The notes under the pieces: model-generated
Told to the model about the DNA's origin: nothing
Database searches by the model: none
The model's input: only the letters and a program-made list of their open reading frames with translations
Shown here: positions 27,964 to 37,320 of the stretch, one piece after another
Layout of the letters: every line of letters starts with the position of its first letter
How positions within the stretch are numbered: the stretch's first letter is position 1
Translations under genes and position numbers: made by a program
Assembly (NCBI GenBank): GCA_039679375.1
Contig: JBDKVA010000176.1
Location: 62,001 to 126,000 of the forward strand
DNA from: JBDKVA01 sp039679375
Lineage (GTDB): Bacteria; Bacillota; Clostridia; Acetivibrionales; DTU013
Reading direction: 5' to 3'
Length of the DNA stretch: 64,000 nt

Positions 27964-29244
27964 TTACGGCCTGATCGCCGTCATGCCTCCCATATACGGC
28001 TGCAGGGCGGCCGGAATATTTACCGTGCCGTCTGCGTTCAAATTGTTCTCCAGGAAAGCGATCAGCATTCTGGGAGGCGCTACTACGGTATTATTCAATG
28101 TATGAGCAAAATATTTGCCTTCCCTGCCGTCTACCCGTATCCTCAGGCGTCGTGCCTGCGCATCACCCAGATTGGAACAGCTTCCTACTTCGAAGTACTT
28201 TTTCTGTCTGGGAGACCATGCTTCTACATCCACGGACTTCACCTTCAGATCCGCCAGATCGCCTGAGCAGCATTCCAGAGTCCTCACCGGGATATCGAGG
28301 GAGCGGAACAAATCGACGGTATTCTGCCACATCCTGTCAAACCACATCATACTGTCTTCCGACTTGCAAACTACGATCATTTCCTGCTTTTCAAACTGAT
28401 GGATCCGGTATACCCCTCTTTCCTCAAGCCCATGGGCCCCCTTTTCTTTTCTGAAGCATGGGGAGTAGCTGGTCAGCGTTTGCGGCAATGAACCCTCCGG
28501 CAGTATGGTATCGATGAATTTGCCGATCATGGAATGCTCGCTGGTCCCAATCAGGTATAAATCCTCGCCTTCTATTTTATACATCATCGCATCCATTTCC
28601 GTAAAACTCATCACACCGGTCACAACCTCGCTGCGGATCATAAAAGGCGGAATGCAGTAGGTGAAGCCGCGGTTGATCATAAAATCCCTGGCAAATGCAA
28701 TCACTGCAGAATGAAGCCTGGCAATATCGCCCATAAGATAATAAAAGCCATTGCCTGCAACCTTCCTGGCGCTGTCCAAATCGATACCGTGTAATTTTTC
28801 CATAATTTCAGCATGGTACGGAATTTCAAAATCCGGTACGGCAGGCTCGCCATAACGCTGGACTTCCACATTTTCACTGTCGTCCTTCCCGATAGGAACG
28901 CTTGGATCAATTATATTCGGAATAACCATCATGATCTCTTTTACTTTTTGTTCCAGCTCAGTCTCTTTTACTTCCAGTTCGGCTAAACGTTCCGAATTAG
29001 CCGTGACCTCTTTTTTCAATGCCTCCGCTTCCGCCTTTTTCCCCTGAGCCATCAATCCACCGATTTGTTTGGAAATTTTATTACGGTTAGCTCTTAAGGA
29101 TTCCGCCTCCTGTTTTGCATTTCTGAGCCCGATATCCAAAGCGATCACTTCGTCTACCAAACCCAGCTTTTTGTCCTGGAATTTGTTCCTTATGTTTTGT
29201 TTAACAATTTCCGGATTCTCTCTTACAAATTTAAGATCCAGCAT
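27964..29244 (-). CDS. serS: Seryl-tRNA synthetase
   Basis: A 426-residue class II aminoacyl-tRNA synthetase that charges tRNA-Ser. It starts MLDLKFVRENPE, has the long antiparallel coiled-coil tRNA-binding arm (about 30-100), then motif 2 (FRKEKGAHGLEERGVYRIHQ) and motif 3 (NNTVVAPPRMLIAFLEN region). The length matches the family norm of ~425. The ATG at 29242-29244 has AGGAGGG directly upstream; a longer in-frame extension upstream reads through the T-box leader and is not real. Expression is predicted to respond to uncharged tRNA-Ser. Confidence 0.97.
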   Translation of the reverse strand: MLDLKFVRENPEIVKQNIRNKFQDKKLGLVDEVIALDIGLRNAKQEAESLRANRNKISKQIGGLMAQGKKAEAEALKKEVTANSERLAELEVKETELEQKVKEIMMVIPNIIDPSVPIGKDDSENVEVQRYGEPAVPDFEIPYHAEIMEKLHGIDLDSARKVAGNGFYYLMGDIARLHSAVIAFARDFMINRGFTYCIPPFMIRSEVVTGVMSFTEMDAMMYKIEGEDLYLIGTSEHSMIGKFIDTILPEGSLPQTLTSYSPCFRKEKGAHGLEERGVYRIHQFEKQEMIVVCKSEDSMMWFDRMWQNTVDLFRSLDIPVRTLECCSGDLADLKVKSVDVEAWSPRQKKYFEVGSCSNLGDAQARRLRIRVDGREGKYFAHTLNNTVVAPPRMLIAFLENNLNADGTVNIPAALQPYMGGMTAIRP

Positions 29245-29278
29245 AATTTCCCTCCTGTAATGATGTTTAAAACTTATA

Positions 29279-29475
29279 AAATAAAAACCTTCTATCCCAA
29301 TATGCCAATGAGACGGAAGGTGTCCGTGTTGCCACTCAAATTGCCGGTCAACAGTCACAACCGGCCACTCTGCGGTAGGATAAAGGGTACCGGCCTTCCG
29401 GTTTATCACCGGCAGCTCCAAAAGTGGATAGATTCAGCCTTTCACCGGTTCGCACCAACCACCGGCTCTCTGAAG
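29279..29475 (-). promoter_or_regulatory. T-box riboswitch controlling serS
   Basis: On the minus strand, Stem I carries the classic CCGGTGGTTGGTGCGAACCGG region (29443-29472). The specifier loop GAATCTATCC places UCU (serine) at 29430-29432. The antiterminator T-box sequence GAGTGGCAACACGG (29324-29337) contains UGGC, which pairs with the tRNA-Ser 3' end with discriminator G. A terminator stem ACCTTC...GAAGGT with a U-rich tail occupies about 29279-29322. All elements agree on tRNA-Ser. Confidence 0.93.
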
Positions 29476-29533
29476 AAATTCATAAACCATAGCTCTTATT
29501 ATCGCTGTTTTTGATATGAATTATTATGTGTTA

Positions 29534-29562
29534 ATTATATCTGCATATGTGACAATTTTCAA
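29534..29562 (-). promoter_or_regulatory. serS promoter
   Basis: TTGAAA (29557-29562) and TATAAT (29534-29539) with a 17-bp spacer on the minus strand give a near-consensus sigma-A promoter whose start site would lie a few bases upstream of T-box Stem I. Confidence 0.88.
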
Positions 29563-29662
29563 GCAATATTTATCCGCATGGATTTCAAATTATAAATGCC
29601 AAAAGTCCCTGCTGCACGGCTGCCGCGAATAAGTTTGTGAAGTACTCGGAATACTATGTGTT

Positions 29663-31294
29663 ATGGGTGACAAAAGTATAAATAATGAATTTAAGATACT
29701 TAAACGTAAAAAGAACAGCCGGGCTGTTAATGGCGCAGATCTTCCCTCCGATAAAAATTCTGCGCTGTATAAAAGCGTTTCCGGAGATATGACCTCTAAT
29801 ATCGAAGCCATAAAAAAAGTTATGGGAAATCCGGGTGATATACAGGTAAGAGAATTTGCTATTATCTGTGGAATTGAAATAAGCGCGGCTATTATTGCTA
29901 TAAAGGGATTATCAAAGCATGATTTGATTAATGGACAGATCCTTTCCAGCCTGATGCTTGATATGCGGTTTAAGGATGCTGAAACTGTTAATGAAGTGTT
30001 TGACCGTATTAAACAGAATAACCTTCCTGATGTTTACGTAAATGAAGAAGCTAATATCGAAAACATTGTCAGTGAGTTAATTTCCGGTAATTCAGTCCTG
30101 TTATTGGACAAAGCAGAAAAAGCACTCGTAATGGGAAGCCAGGGGTGGAAAGAACGTCAGGTTTCCCAACCAATCACGGAAAATGTAGTAAGAGGCCCAC
30201 GGGATGGTTTTATTGAAAATATTGATAGTAACATTGCATTAATAAGGCGCCGGATCAAAAGCTTCGATTTAAGGGTAGATTCCTTTAAAGCCGGCACACA
30301 AACAAAGACAGATTTATATGTGGTTTACCTGAGCGGAATCGCCAGGGAAGAAGTGGTAAACGAAGTAAAAAAGCGGCTGGGGAGAATAGAAATCGACAGT
30401 ATACTGGAGAGCGGCTATATTGAAGAATTGATTGAGGACAGCCCTCTTTCCCCATTCCCGATGATTGAGCACAGCGAACGCCCCGATAAGGTATCTGCGG
30501 CTATTCTTGAAGGGCGCGTGGCAATTATGGTTGATACCACGCCATTTGTACTTTTGGTGCCGACAATATTCATTCAATTCATGCAGTCTGCCGACGACTA
30601 TTATGAACGTTACCTTATAGGCTCACTGACCAGGTCCGTCAGAATTGCCGCCTATTTCATTTCAGTCATCCTTCCCGCATTATATATAGCATTGACCAGC
30701 TACCATCAGGAAATGATCCCTACTCCTCTGGCACTGTCTATTGCAGCCTCACGCGAAGGTGTCCCTTTTCCCAGTATCGGCGAGGCACTGATAATGGAGG
30801 CGACCTTTGAAATTCTCAGGGAAGCAGGCCTCCGCCTTCCACAGCAGACAGGCCAGGCCGTAAGTATTGTCGGAGGCATTGTAATAGGGCAGGCAGCTGT
30901 TCAGGCCGGTATTGTTTCCCAGGCTATGGTTATAATTGTTGCCTTGACAGGCATCAGTTCCTTCGCTATTCCCGCTTTTAACGCTGCCGGTTCAGGACGG
31001 CTGCTCCGTTTCCCCTTAATGCTGTTTGCTGCTTTTCTGGGCCTTCCCGGCATTCTTGCAGGGCTTAGTATAATAACGATTCATTTGTGCGGCTTGCGAT
31101 CCTTCGGAGTAAGTTATCTGGATCCATTCATCTCAGCAGACAAGGCTGTTTTAGATGATACTGTAATCAGAAAACCATGGTGGTCGATGCTTTACCTTCC
31201 CGGAATCATAGCCCGTAAAGGGAAAATGCGGATGCGCCCCGGTATGAAGCCAACATATAGAACAAAGAACCGCAAAAATGACGGAAATAAATGA
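29663..31294 (+). CDS. Spore germinant receptor A subunit (GerA/GerKA family)
   Basis: A 543-residue inner-membrane protein of dormant spores. A hydrophilic N-terminal half contains the conserved stretches YVVYLSGIA and EDSPLSPFPMIEHSERPD. The C-terminal half has about five membrane helices, including ALYIALTSYHQEMIP and the GQAAVQAGIVS segment typical of GerA proteins. With the B and C subunits it forms the receptor that senses small-molecule germinants. The upstream binding site at ATG 29663 is weak and the N-terminus is longer than in many homologues, so the start is uncertain. It is the first gene of an A-C-B operon divergent from serS. Confidence 0.93.
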   Translation: MGDKSINNEFKILKRKKNSRAVNGADLPSDKNSALYKSVSGDMTSNIEAIKKVMGNPGDIQVREFAIICGIEISAAIIAIKGLSKHDLINGQILSSLMLDMRFKDAETVNEVFDRIKQNNLPDVYVNEEANIENIVSELISGNSVLLLDKAEKALVMGSQGWKERQVSQPITENVVRGPRDGFIENIDSNIALIRRRIKSFDLRVDSFKAGTQTKTDLYVVYLSGIAREEVVNEVKKRLGRIEIDSILESGYIEELIEDSPLSPFPMIEHSERPDKVSAAILEGRVAIMVDTTPFVLLVPTIFIQFMQSADDYYERYLIGSLTRSVRIAAYFISVILPALYIALTSYHQEMIPTPLALSIAASREGVPFPSIGEALIMEATFEILREAGLRLPQQTGQAVSIVGGIVIGQAAVQAGIVSQAMVIIVALTGISSFAIPAFNAAGSGRLLRFPLMLFAAFLGLPGILAGLSIITIHLCGLRSFGVSYLDPFISADKAVLDDTVIRKPWWSMLYLPGIIARKGKMRMRPGMKPTYRTKNRKNDGNK

Positions 31295-31328
31295 TCCGAC
31301 AAGCTACAGACCAATTGGAGGCTCACTT

Positions 31329-32510
31329 ATGAGAATTATCTCTTTAGTACTGGTTCTTGCAATTCTTATTTTGCTGACCGGCTGTTGGAATTCACGTGAA
31401 ATAAATGAGCTGGCTTTTGTACTGAGTATAGCCCTGGATAAAGCTGAAAACGGCTTCAAGATAACCGCCCAGATAGCCAAAGCGGAAATGTACAGCAAGA
31501 CAACAACCGGCGGCGCAGGAACGTCAGAGAAAGAAAAGCCCTTTTGGGTGATATCAAGCAACGGCAAAACAATTTTTGAAGCAGTCCGGAATATGGCCGC
31601 CATATCACCCCGGCGCATTTTCTGGTCTCATATTAAAGTAATAATTATCAATGAAGAACTCGCAAAAAATAATATACTTGAGATATTTGACTTCTTCAGC
31701 CGCAACCCTGAGCTTCGTTTGCGGACCTGGATCGCAATTACGCAGGGCGAGGCGGGCAAGATACTCGAGATAGTACCATTAATGGAAAAAGAACCTTCCC
31801 AGAATATTGAGAAAATAATTGAAAAGGCTAATCTGTCAGGGAAAGCCTACAGTATAATGTTGAAAAATTTCCTTGAAGAATATCTGGATCCGTATATGGA
31901 ACCTGTAGCCTCAAGGATTGTTGTTACAGAAGTGAACTCAAGGCCAACAATAAAGCTTGAAGGCGCTTCCGTTTTTAAAAGCGGAGGACTGGCGGGGTGG
32001 CTAAATGAAGATGAAACCAGGGGCCTTTTGTGGCTGAAAAATAAAATAAGAGGATCGATAGAAGTTGTGGATTGCCCATATGACGGTTTGCCTGTCACCA
32101 TGGAGATAAAGAAGGGAAGGACCGATATTAAAAGCTATATCAGAGATGGAGTTCCAGCATTCAAAATTAACGCAGCAGCTGCGGGCAAACTCACGGAACA
32201 GTCCTGCACTACCGAATTCAACAATCCTGAGGCAATAAGCGCCCTGGAAAACGCACTGGCATCAGTTATCCACAAGGATATAGAATCCACGGTAAATGCG
32301 GCGCAAAAGAAGTTTAGCGCAGATATCCTGGGCTTCGGCCGTGAATTTCAAAGTGCCCATAAGAAGGAATGGCGGCAAATCTCTTCAAACTGGTCTGAAT
32401 TGTTTAAAAGCGCAAATGTTGATATTAATGTCAAAGTTGAAATCCCAGAGGTGTCATTATTGGCAAAGCCACTGGTTCCCAGGGAAACCGCGTCTAAAAC
32501 CCCGCGATGA
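31329..32510 (+). CDS. Spore germinant receptor C lipoprotein (GerC family)
   Basis: A 393-residue lipoprotein: signal segment MRIISLVLVLAILILLTGC ending in a lipobox (LTGC; acylated Cys19), followed by the conserved CWNSREINELAFVLSIALDK. The start at ATG 31329 is set by GGAGG seven bases upstream; an in-frame upstream ATG at 31278 overlaps the A-subunit gene and would bury the signal peptide. It sits between the A and B genes and anchors on the outer face of the spore inner membrane as part of the receptor. Confidence 0.94.
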   Translation: MRIISLVLVLAILILLTGCWNSREINELAFVLSIALDKAENGFKITAQIAKAEMYSKTTTGGAGTSEKEKPFWVISSNGKTIFEAVRNMAAISPRRIFWSHIKVIIINEELAKNNILEIFDFFSRNPELRLRTWIAITQGEAGKILEIVPLMEKEPSQNIEKIIEKANLSGKAYSIMLKNFLEEYLDPYMEPVASRIVVTEVNSRPTIKLEGASVFKSGGLAGWLNEDETRGLLWLKNKIRGSIEVVDCPYDGLPVTMEIKKGRTDIKSYIRDGVPAFKINAAAAGKLTEQSCTTEFNNPEAISALENALASVIHKDIESTVNAAQKKFSADILGFGREFQSAHKKEWRQISSNWSELFKSANVDINVKVEIPEVSLLAKPLVPRETASKTPR

Positions 32511-32525
32511 AGGAGGTGCCTCAAA

Positions 32526-33644
32526 ATGGGTCAGGGCAGGACTACTATAAACAATAACCAATTCAGGGCATTGCTTGTATGTACCATGTGGCCTACAGTA
32601 ATAAATTACGGCAGCGGCATGCTGGCAAGGCAGGTCGGCCGCGACATGTGGATAAGCGGAGCTATAAGCATGCTAAACACATTGATTCTTGCATTCATTA
32701 TAATCGGCATTGGCAGAAGCTTCCCCAATAAGACTATTATCGAATACAGCCAGGAGCTTTTATGGGTCATACCCGGAAAATTGCTGGGTCTGCTACTGGC
32801 AGTCTATTTTTTAATTGGTGCGGCTAACACAGTGTCCATGTATATACACCATCTGACAGATTTTTTACTGCCTGAGACACCGTTTTTGGTAGTAACGGTG
32901 CTTCATACCGCCGTGGTAATGTATCTTGTATCAAAGGGCCCCGAAGCCATTGCAAGATTGGGGGTCATCGGTTTTGCGCTCGCTGTTCTTTTCCATATTC
33001 TTGTTCTTTTAGCTTCACTATCGGAAGTAGATTTAAGCAGGCTTAAGCCATTTATGGAATCAGGAGTTTTAGCCGTATATAAGGCCGGTATTTCTTTGGA
33101 TTCATTTACAGGGTTTAATCAGATGATGATAGGAATGCTGCTGCCGATAATGGTCAACCAGAAGAAAGCCTATGGCACGGCAGCCTCCGGCTTGTGCATC
33201 GGGGGATCTTTCTATGTCTTCTATTTTATAGCGGAATTGATGGTAATGGGCCCCCAGGTAGTTGCCCTGATGCGTATAGCAAGTATGGACTTTGTACGGT
33301 CTATTCAGATAACACAGTATCTTCACAGGTTTGAATCTTTTATGGTGGCGCTCTGGTATTGGAGCATGCTTGTTCAAGCCGGTATTTCAGCTTACTGTTC
33401 TTTAAAAGCGCTTATACAGACGCTGGGCATTAAGAAGGAAAAGTCCAAATCGATACTTACATATATCTATGGAATTGCTATTGTTATACTTACGTTTTAC
33501 ATAGCCAATGACAGAATACTTTTTCTGAACTACAGAGAAAATACCTGGCGGAACTTTGCTCTTTCCATCCAGTATGGTATTCCTGTAATTCTTCTTTTGG
33601 CTCTGGCTGCAAGAAAAGTATTTCATAAAACAAAAAGTATTTAG
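32526..33644 (+). CDS. Spore germinant receptor B subunit (GerKB/endospore permease family)
   Basis: A 372-residue integral membrane protein with about ten helices of the APC-superfamily spore permease type. It includes SGMLARQVGRDMWISGAIS near the start and the helix preceding SKGPEAIARLGVIG. B subunits form the ligand-binding part of the receptor (family knowledge). AAGGAGGTG is seven bases before the ATG and the gene follows the C subunit by 15 bp. The A-C-B order matches gerK operons rather than the A-B-C order of gerA. It ends in TAG. Confidence 0.94.
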   Translation: MGQGRTTINNNQFRALLVCTMWPTVINYGSGMLARQVGRDMWISGAISMLNTLILAFIIIGIGRSFPNKTIIEYSQELLWVIPGKLLGLLLAVYFLIGAANTVSMYIHHLTDFLLPETPFLVVTVLHTAVVMYLVSKGPEAIARLGVIGFALAVLFHILVLLASLSEVDLSRLKPFMESGVLAVYKAGISLDSFTGFNQMMIGMLLPIMVNQKKAYGTAASGLCIGGSFYVFYFIAELMVMGPQVVALMRIASMDFVRSIQITQYLHRFESFMVALWYWSMLVQAGISAYCSLKALIQTLGIKKEKSKSILTYIYGIAIVILTFYIANDRILFLNYRENTWRNFALSIQYGIPVILLLALAARKVFHKTKSI

Positions 33645-33665
33645 TACGCTTTCAAACCCTAATTA

Positions 33666-33806
33666 TTACTGCTTTGCTGTATCGGCCTTCCTTATATCAT
33701 CAATGGCCTTGAGTATCTGCTCCTTCGTAATGGGACCGGCAATATGGCTGTACACCGAACCGTCCTTATTGATATTCTTTTTTTCACCATTAATATATGT
33801 TATCAT
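33666..33806 (-). pseudogene. C-terminal remnant of a thioredoxin-like (TlpA/ResA-type) protein
   Basis: A 46-codon minus-strand frame, MITYINGEKKNINKDGSV... ending KAIDDIRKADTAKQ. The pattern of a short strand, K/N-DG turn, hydrophobic strand, G, then a T-x-EQ-x-x-KAI helix resembles the last strands and helix of redoxin-fold proteins. The CxxC active site and the body are missing, and upstream sequence in frame is not recognisable. It is probably a decay remnant at the edge of the AT-rich island; the family assignment is tentative. Confidence 0.4.
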
Positions 33807-33888
33807 ATTACCTGTGAGGTAATTGTAAATGAGTGATTTCTTAAATATAAATACACTATGCTTTTAGAGAGATTGGGAGATATTTACC

Positions 33889-35058
33889 ATGAAAAGGAGA
33901 TTTGCTACTTTCATACTCCATATTTCAATTACATGCATTTTTATATTTGTAAACTCCGGGTGTGTACCCACAAAGCAACCTTCACCAGAGACGGCAAAAG
34001 GTACCCTTATAAACAGTGTTTGGGAATATAACCTTGAAAATGCAGAAAATGCTTCAGAAGTAAATAGCACTTATCCTGCAATTACATGGAAAGAGTCTAC
34101 TCCCGAAGAACAAGGAATGGATTCAATACTTCTTTTGAAGACAGATAATATTATCACAAACAGTCCCCCTGATTTGAATTCCGTCTTAGTTATACGTAAT
34201 GGCTATATTGTTTATGAAAAGTATTATCAGGGATTCAACAAGGATAAGGTCAACAATATGAAATCATGTACAAAGAGTATAATATCTACTTTAATAGGTA
34301 TAGCAATTGATAAAAAATATCTCAGCGGTATAGATCAGAAATTGGCAGATTTTTATCCCGAATATTTTGAGAATGAAACTGACACTAATAAAAAGCAAAT
34401 TTCAATCAAACATTTACTTACTATGACTGCTGGGCTTAAATGGGATGAAGGAAGCGACACCTGGCCATGGACGACCAACAGCAATCCAAATAAGTATGTA
34501 ATAGATAAACCCATGAGCAGTACCCCAGGTACAAACTGGAATTATAGTTCAGGCAGCGCACATTTACTTTCCGGCATTATAACAAAAACTTCAAAAATAT
34601 CTACGCTGGAATTTGCTCAAAAGTACCTGTTTTCACCTATGGGAATAACGGATGCCAGTTGGGAAAAACAAGCCAATGATGAGTATTACTGCGGTGCAGG
34701 AAACCTTTATTTGACCCCAAGGGATGCTGCCAAAATAGGACTTTTATATTTACAGAAAGGTCTGTGGGGTAATCAGCAGCTTGTTCCTGAGAAGTGGATT
34801 GAAGATTCACTTACTAAACAAAACGACGGCTATCCTCCCAAGGGCGAATATGGCTATCTCTGGTGGATCAATAAGTATGGAGGATATACAACATATTTCG
34901 CTGCCGGGTATGGCGGACAGTTCATTTTCATTGTACCTGCCTTGAATATGATTATTGTCACAACCGCAAGCTGGGATAAGCCATCAACAAATATTTCTTA
35001 TCAGCTCGTTAATGATTATATTGTTCCATCAGTAATAAACACAATGCCCGTCAAATAG
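33889..35058 (+). CDS. Serine hydrolase lipoprotein, beta-lactamase/PBP fold (class C-like)
   Basis: A 389-residue exported lipoprotein: signal peptide with a lipobox-like FVNSGC (Cys25), then a serine beta-lactamase-like domain. The nucleophile motif is SCTK (Ser126, Lys129), the second motif is Y-S-S (219-221) and the third, normally KTG, appears as AGYGGQ near the C-terminus. Such proteins act as esterases, D-aminopeptidases or peptidases on the wall; true beta-lactamase activity is not implied. GGGAG lies nine bases before the ATG. It is monocistronic and AT-rich like its island neighbours, and convergent with an AraC regulator. It ends in TAG. Confidence 0.88.
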   Translation: MKRRFATFILHISITCIFIFVNSGCVPTKQPSPETAKGTLINSVWEYNLENAENASEVNSTYPAITWKESTPEEQGMDSILLLKTDNIITNSPPDLNSVLVIRNGYIVYEKYYQGFNKDKVNNMKSCTKSIISTLIGIAIDKKYLSGIDQKLADFYPEYFENETDTNKKQISIKHLLTMTAGLKWDEGSDTWPWTTNSNPNKYVIDKPMSSTPGTNWNYSSGSAHLLSGIITKTSKISTLEFAQKYLFSPMGITDASWEKQANDEYYCGAGNLYLTPRDAAKIGLLYLQKGLWGNQQLVPEKWIEDSLTKQNDGYPPKGEYGYLWWINKYGGYTTYFAAGYGGQFIFIVPALNMIIVTTASWDKPSTNISYQLVNDYIVPSVINTMPVK

Positions 35059-35077
35059 GTATGATTACAAAATTACG

Positions 35078-35983
35078 TTATTCTTTTATCCAACAGTATT
35101 TGTTTCGATACTCGGAGGGAGAAAGCCCGGTATGTTTTTTAAACATTCTCCAGAAGTGCGTACTGTTATTAAATCCAACTTTCTCCATAATTTCTGCTAT
35201 CGTGAGCCTTGTATCCCTCAGTAATATAGATGCCATATTGATGCGAAGGTTAATTAAATACTCAATTATTGACGAGTCTGTTATGTCGCGGAATTGGTTA
35301 TTTAAAGTAGTCCTATTGATGTTAAAAGTCCTGGATAACCCGTTAATAGTGATTTTTTTGTTATAATTTGTTTGAAGATAAGTAATAATTTCATTTAATT
35401 CTACAAATGCATCTGCAGCTTCATTATTTATGATATTCTTTTTAGCATCAAAAAGATTGGATACAATAACAAGCAGCTCCAAAAAAAATGAACGTGAGCG
35501 GCATGGCCAAAAAATATCCCTTTGAACTTTAAGTTCTGTTTTTATTTGCTGAATCAGCCTGGACAATCTTGGGACATATATATCGTCAATTCTCGCTTGA
35601 CCATTAAATAATGAATCCCGTTGCAAGAAAGGGAAAAGCAAATAACAGTCTTGTTGTTCAGTGTCCGAAAAAGTATGGTGATGGCTTCGGATATTTTCAA
35701 AATTAAATGCAGAATTAATAATTTGGGGATGAAAATAAATAGAGTTCGAATAAACATTTGTTTGAGCTTGTATTTTAAATATATCCTTTTCATTTAAGCA
35801 AAATAGTATAGGAGCAGTATAAAAAGCCTCATATTTGTTAATAGTAAAGACTCCTGACCCCTTTTCAACAAATATCAATCTGAAACGCGTATTCTGCATT
35901 TCAGTATCTAAAGAGCTTTCATTATTTTTTACGGTCAATGGAATAACATATCCGCAATATATACCTTTTCCTAATGTATCCAA
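35078..35983 (-). CDS. AraC-family transcriptional regulator
   Basis: A 301-residue protein with an N-terminal cupin-like ligand-binding region and a C-terminal double helix-turn-helix: INGLSRTFNINRTTLNNQFR and IAEIMEKVGFNNSTHFWRMF, ending in the family TGLSPSEYR motif. The start is TTG at 35981-35983 with AAAGG about 11 bases upstream; the initiation site is only moderately supported. It is divergent from the MBL-fold lipoprotein (202 bp apart) and convergent with the serine hydrolase, so either could be a target. The 35984-36185 gap has TATAAT at 36134-36139 for the rightward gene. Confidence 0.9.
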   Translation of the reverse strand: MDTLGKGIYCGYVIPLTVKNNESSLDTEMQNTRFRLIFVEKGSGVFTINKYEAFYTAPILFCLNEKDIFKIQAQTNVYSNSIYFHPQIINSAFNFENIRSHHHTFSDTEQQDCYLLFPFLQRDSLFNGQARIDDIYVPRLSRLIQQIKTELKVQRDIFWPCRSRSFFLELLVIVSNLFDAKKNIINNEAADAFVELNEIITYLQTNYNKKITINGLSRTFNINRTTLNNQFRDITDSSIIEYLINLRINMASILLRDTRLTIAEIMEKVGFNNSTHFWRMFKKHTGLSPSEYRNKYCWIKE

Positions 35984-36185
35984 GTCTATAATTACCTTTA
36001 AACATTAATATAGAATTAATGGCCTCGCTCATAATATTAGCATTTTAAATGCAACTAGTAAATTACTTTTAAAGATTGCAGATAAGTAAAGCAATTTTGT
36101 AGATAAGAAATTCATATAAATGATTTTGGATTATATAATGTGTTTTATATAACTCTTTATAAAATAGCTAAAGGTGGTATGATTT

Positions 36186-37136
36186 ATGAAGAAAAGTACA
36201 GAGAAAATGAGATTATTTCGCTTAACGTCAGCACTTATAATGCTATGTACATTATTTGCGGCATGTTCAAGAAATAGCAATGAACCTCTTAACGCAAATA
36301 ACAATAGCACAAATGCTAAGTCTGACAGCCAACAAGAAAAAAATATTACTCAAAATCAGCCGGAGAAAAGCATTACTCCCAACAATTCCGGTACAACAGG
36401 CAAAGAAATCAAGATTGATTCAATAACAATAAAATATATCGGTAATTCATGTTTTTACTTTCAACTGTCTGACGGCACAAAAATCATTACTGACCCCTAC
36501 GGATCAGAATACGATGCGAGTTTTGCACCTTTTCCCGATATTAAAGCCGATATCGAATCTATCAGTCATTCCCACGCTGACCATACAGCCTGTAGAAGAA
36601 ATACTGACGAAATGAAAATCATTAAGCTTGCAGACTTAACAAATACATCCTCTTTTGATATAGTAAATGGAGAAACTCATATTGTTATGCCTGAATGTCT
36701 AAATAAGACAATTAGAATTGGTGCCCTGGAGATAACAGGATATCCCTCAAAACATATAGCAAACATGGGAGATAATACGGTTTTCGTTTTCAAAGCAGGA
36801 AATTTTAAAATTGTACATATGGGAGAAACAGACAAAATCGATTCACCGGAAGCGCTGACCGCTATCAAAGATGCAGATGTTTTGTTGGCCTATTTCGGTA
36901 ACTTAGGTGAAATAAAGAATAAGGATATTTATGCATTTGCCGATAAAATGAATATTAAAGCAGTTATACCTCAGCATTATAGCATGGATCCAAATAACTT
37001 ATGGTATGGTGAACCTTCTATTGATCAGATTATTAATGAATTACCCAAAGACGCTAACGTTATAAAATTGAATGAACTTGCTGTTAATAAAGACTTGAAG
37101 AAGCAATTTGCCGTACTCTCCCCTATGGGTAAATGA
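36186..37136 (+). CDS. Metallo-beta-lactamase-fold lipoprotein (UlaG-like)
   Basis: A 316-residue exported lipoprotein: signal peptide with lipobox FAAC (Cys27), a ~45-residue Asn/Gln/Ser-rich linker, then an MBL-fold hydrolase starting TIKYIGNSCFYFQ, with ITDPYG and the metal motif HSHADH (His128, His130, Asp132, His133). Later ligands are visible in YPSKH and VIPQHYSM. This branch resembles UlaG/YfiB-like MBL proteins; the substrate is unknown, and an exported lipidated form is less common than the cytoplasmic one. AAAGGTGG is eight bases before the ATG. Confidence 0.88.
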   Translation: MKKSTEKMRLFRLTSALIMLCTLFAACSRNSNEPLNANNNSTNAKSDSQQEKNITQNQPEKSITPNNSGTTGKEIKIDSITIKYIGNSCFYFQLSDGTKIITDPYGSEYDASFAPFPDIKADIESISHSHADHTACRRNTDEMKIIKLADLTNTSSFDIVNGETHIVMPECLNKTIRIGALEITGYPSKHIANMGDNTVFVFKAGNFKIVHMGETDKIDSPEALTAIKDADVLLAYFGNLGEIKNKDIYAFADKMNIKAVIPQHYSMDPNNLWYGEPSIDQIINELPKDANVIKLNELAVNKDLKKQFAVLSPMGK

Positions 37137-37148
37137 AATTTCATTTGT

Positions 37149-37230
37149 GAGTCAAGGTAAAAAATACCTGACACACCATATTTTACTTCGGCAACTCCCC
37201 TATTATGGGAGCCTACAGCTCTCAAGACTT
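37149..37230. other. Structured intergenic element, possible cis-acting RNA of unknown class
   Basis: An ~82-nt segment with nested stems. AGTC (37150-37153) pairs with GACT (37226-37229) as a closing stem. CTCCC/GGGAG (37195-37199 with 37207-37211) is extended by GG/CC. There are two mutually exclusive stems: GTC-A-AGGT/ACCT-GAC (37151-37172) versus GTAAAAAATA/TATTTTAC (37157-37166 with 37079+100 to 37186). Alternative pairing is typical of switches. Read on the minus strand, the core GGGGAGTTGCCGAAG followed by a long stem is reminiscent of part of the lysine riboswitch, but the rest of that consensus is missing. It lies upstream of the propeller lipoprotein. Confidence 0.4.
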
Positions 37231-37320
37231 TTATCCCTTAATAGAGGAAGTAGTATTAATTAAAATCTATTATGTGAATTTACAATAGCAATTCGAATTA
37301 GGAGGCTAAAAGATATATAT

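Noticed and set aside
29244..29421. N-terminal extension of serS by 59 codons
   Set aside because: The extension reads through the T-box antiterminator and lacks a start signal, whereas the internal ATG has AGGAGGG and matches the family start.
37149..37230. Lysine riboswitch on the minus strand
   Set aside because: Only the GGGGAG..GCCGAAG core and one stem resemble it; the 5' consensus is missing and no minus-strand gene lies downstream to be controlled.
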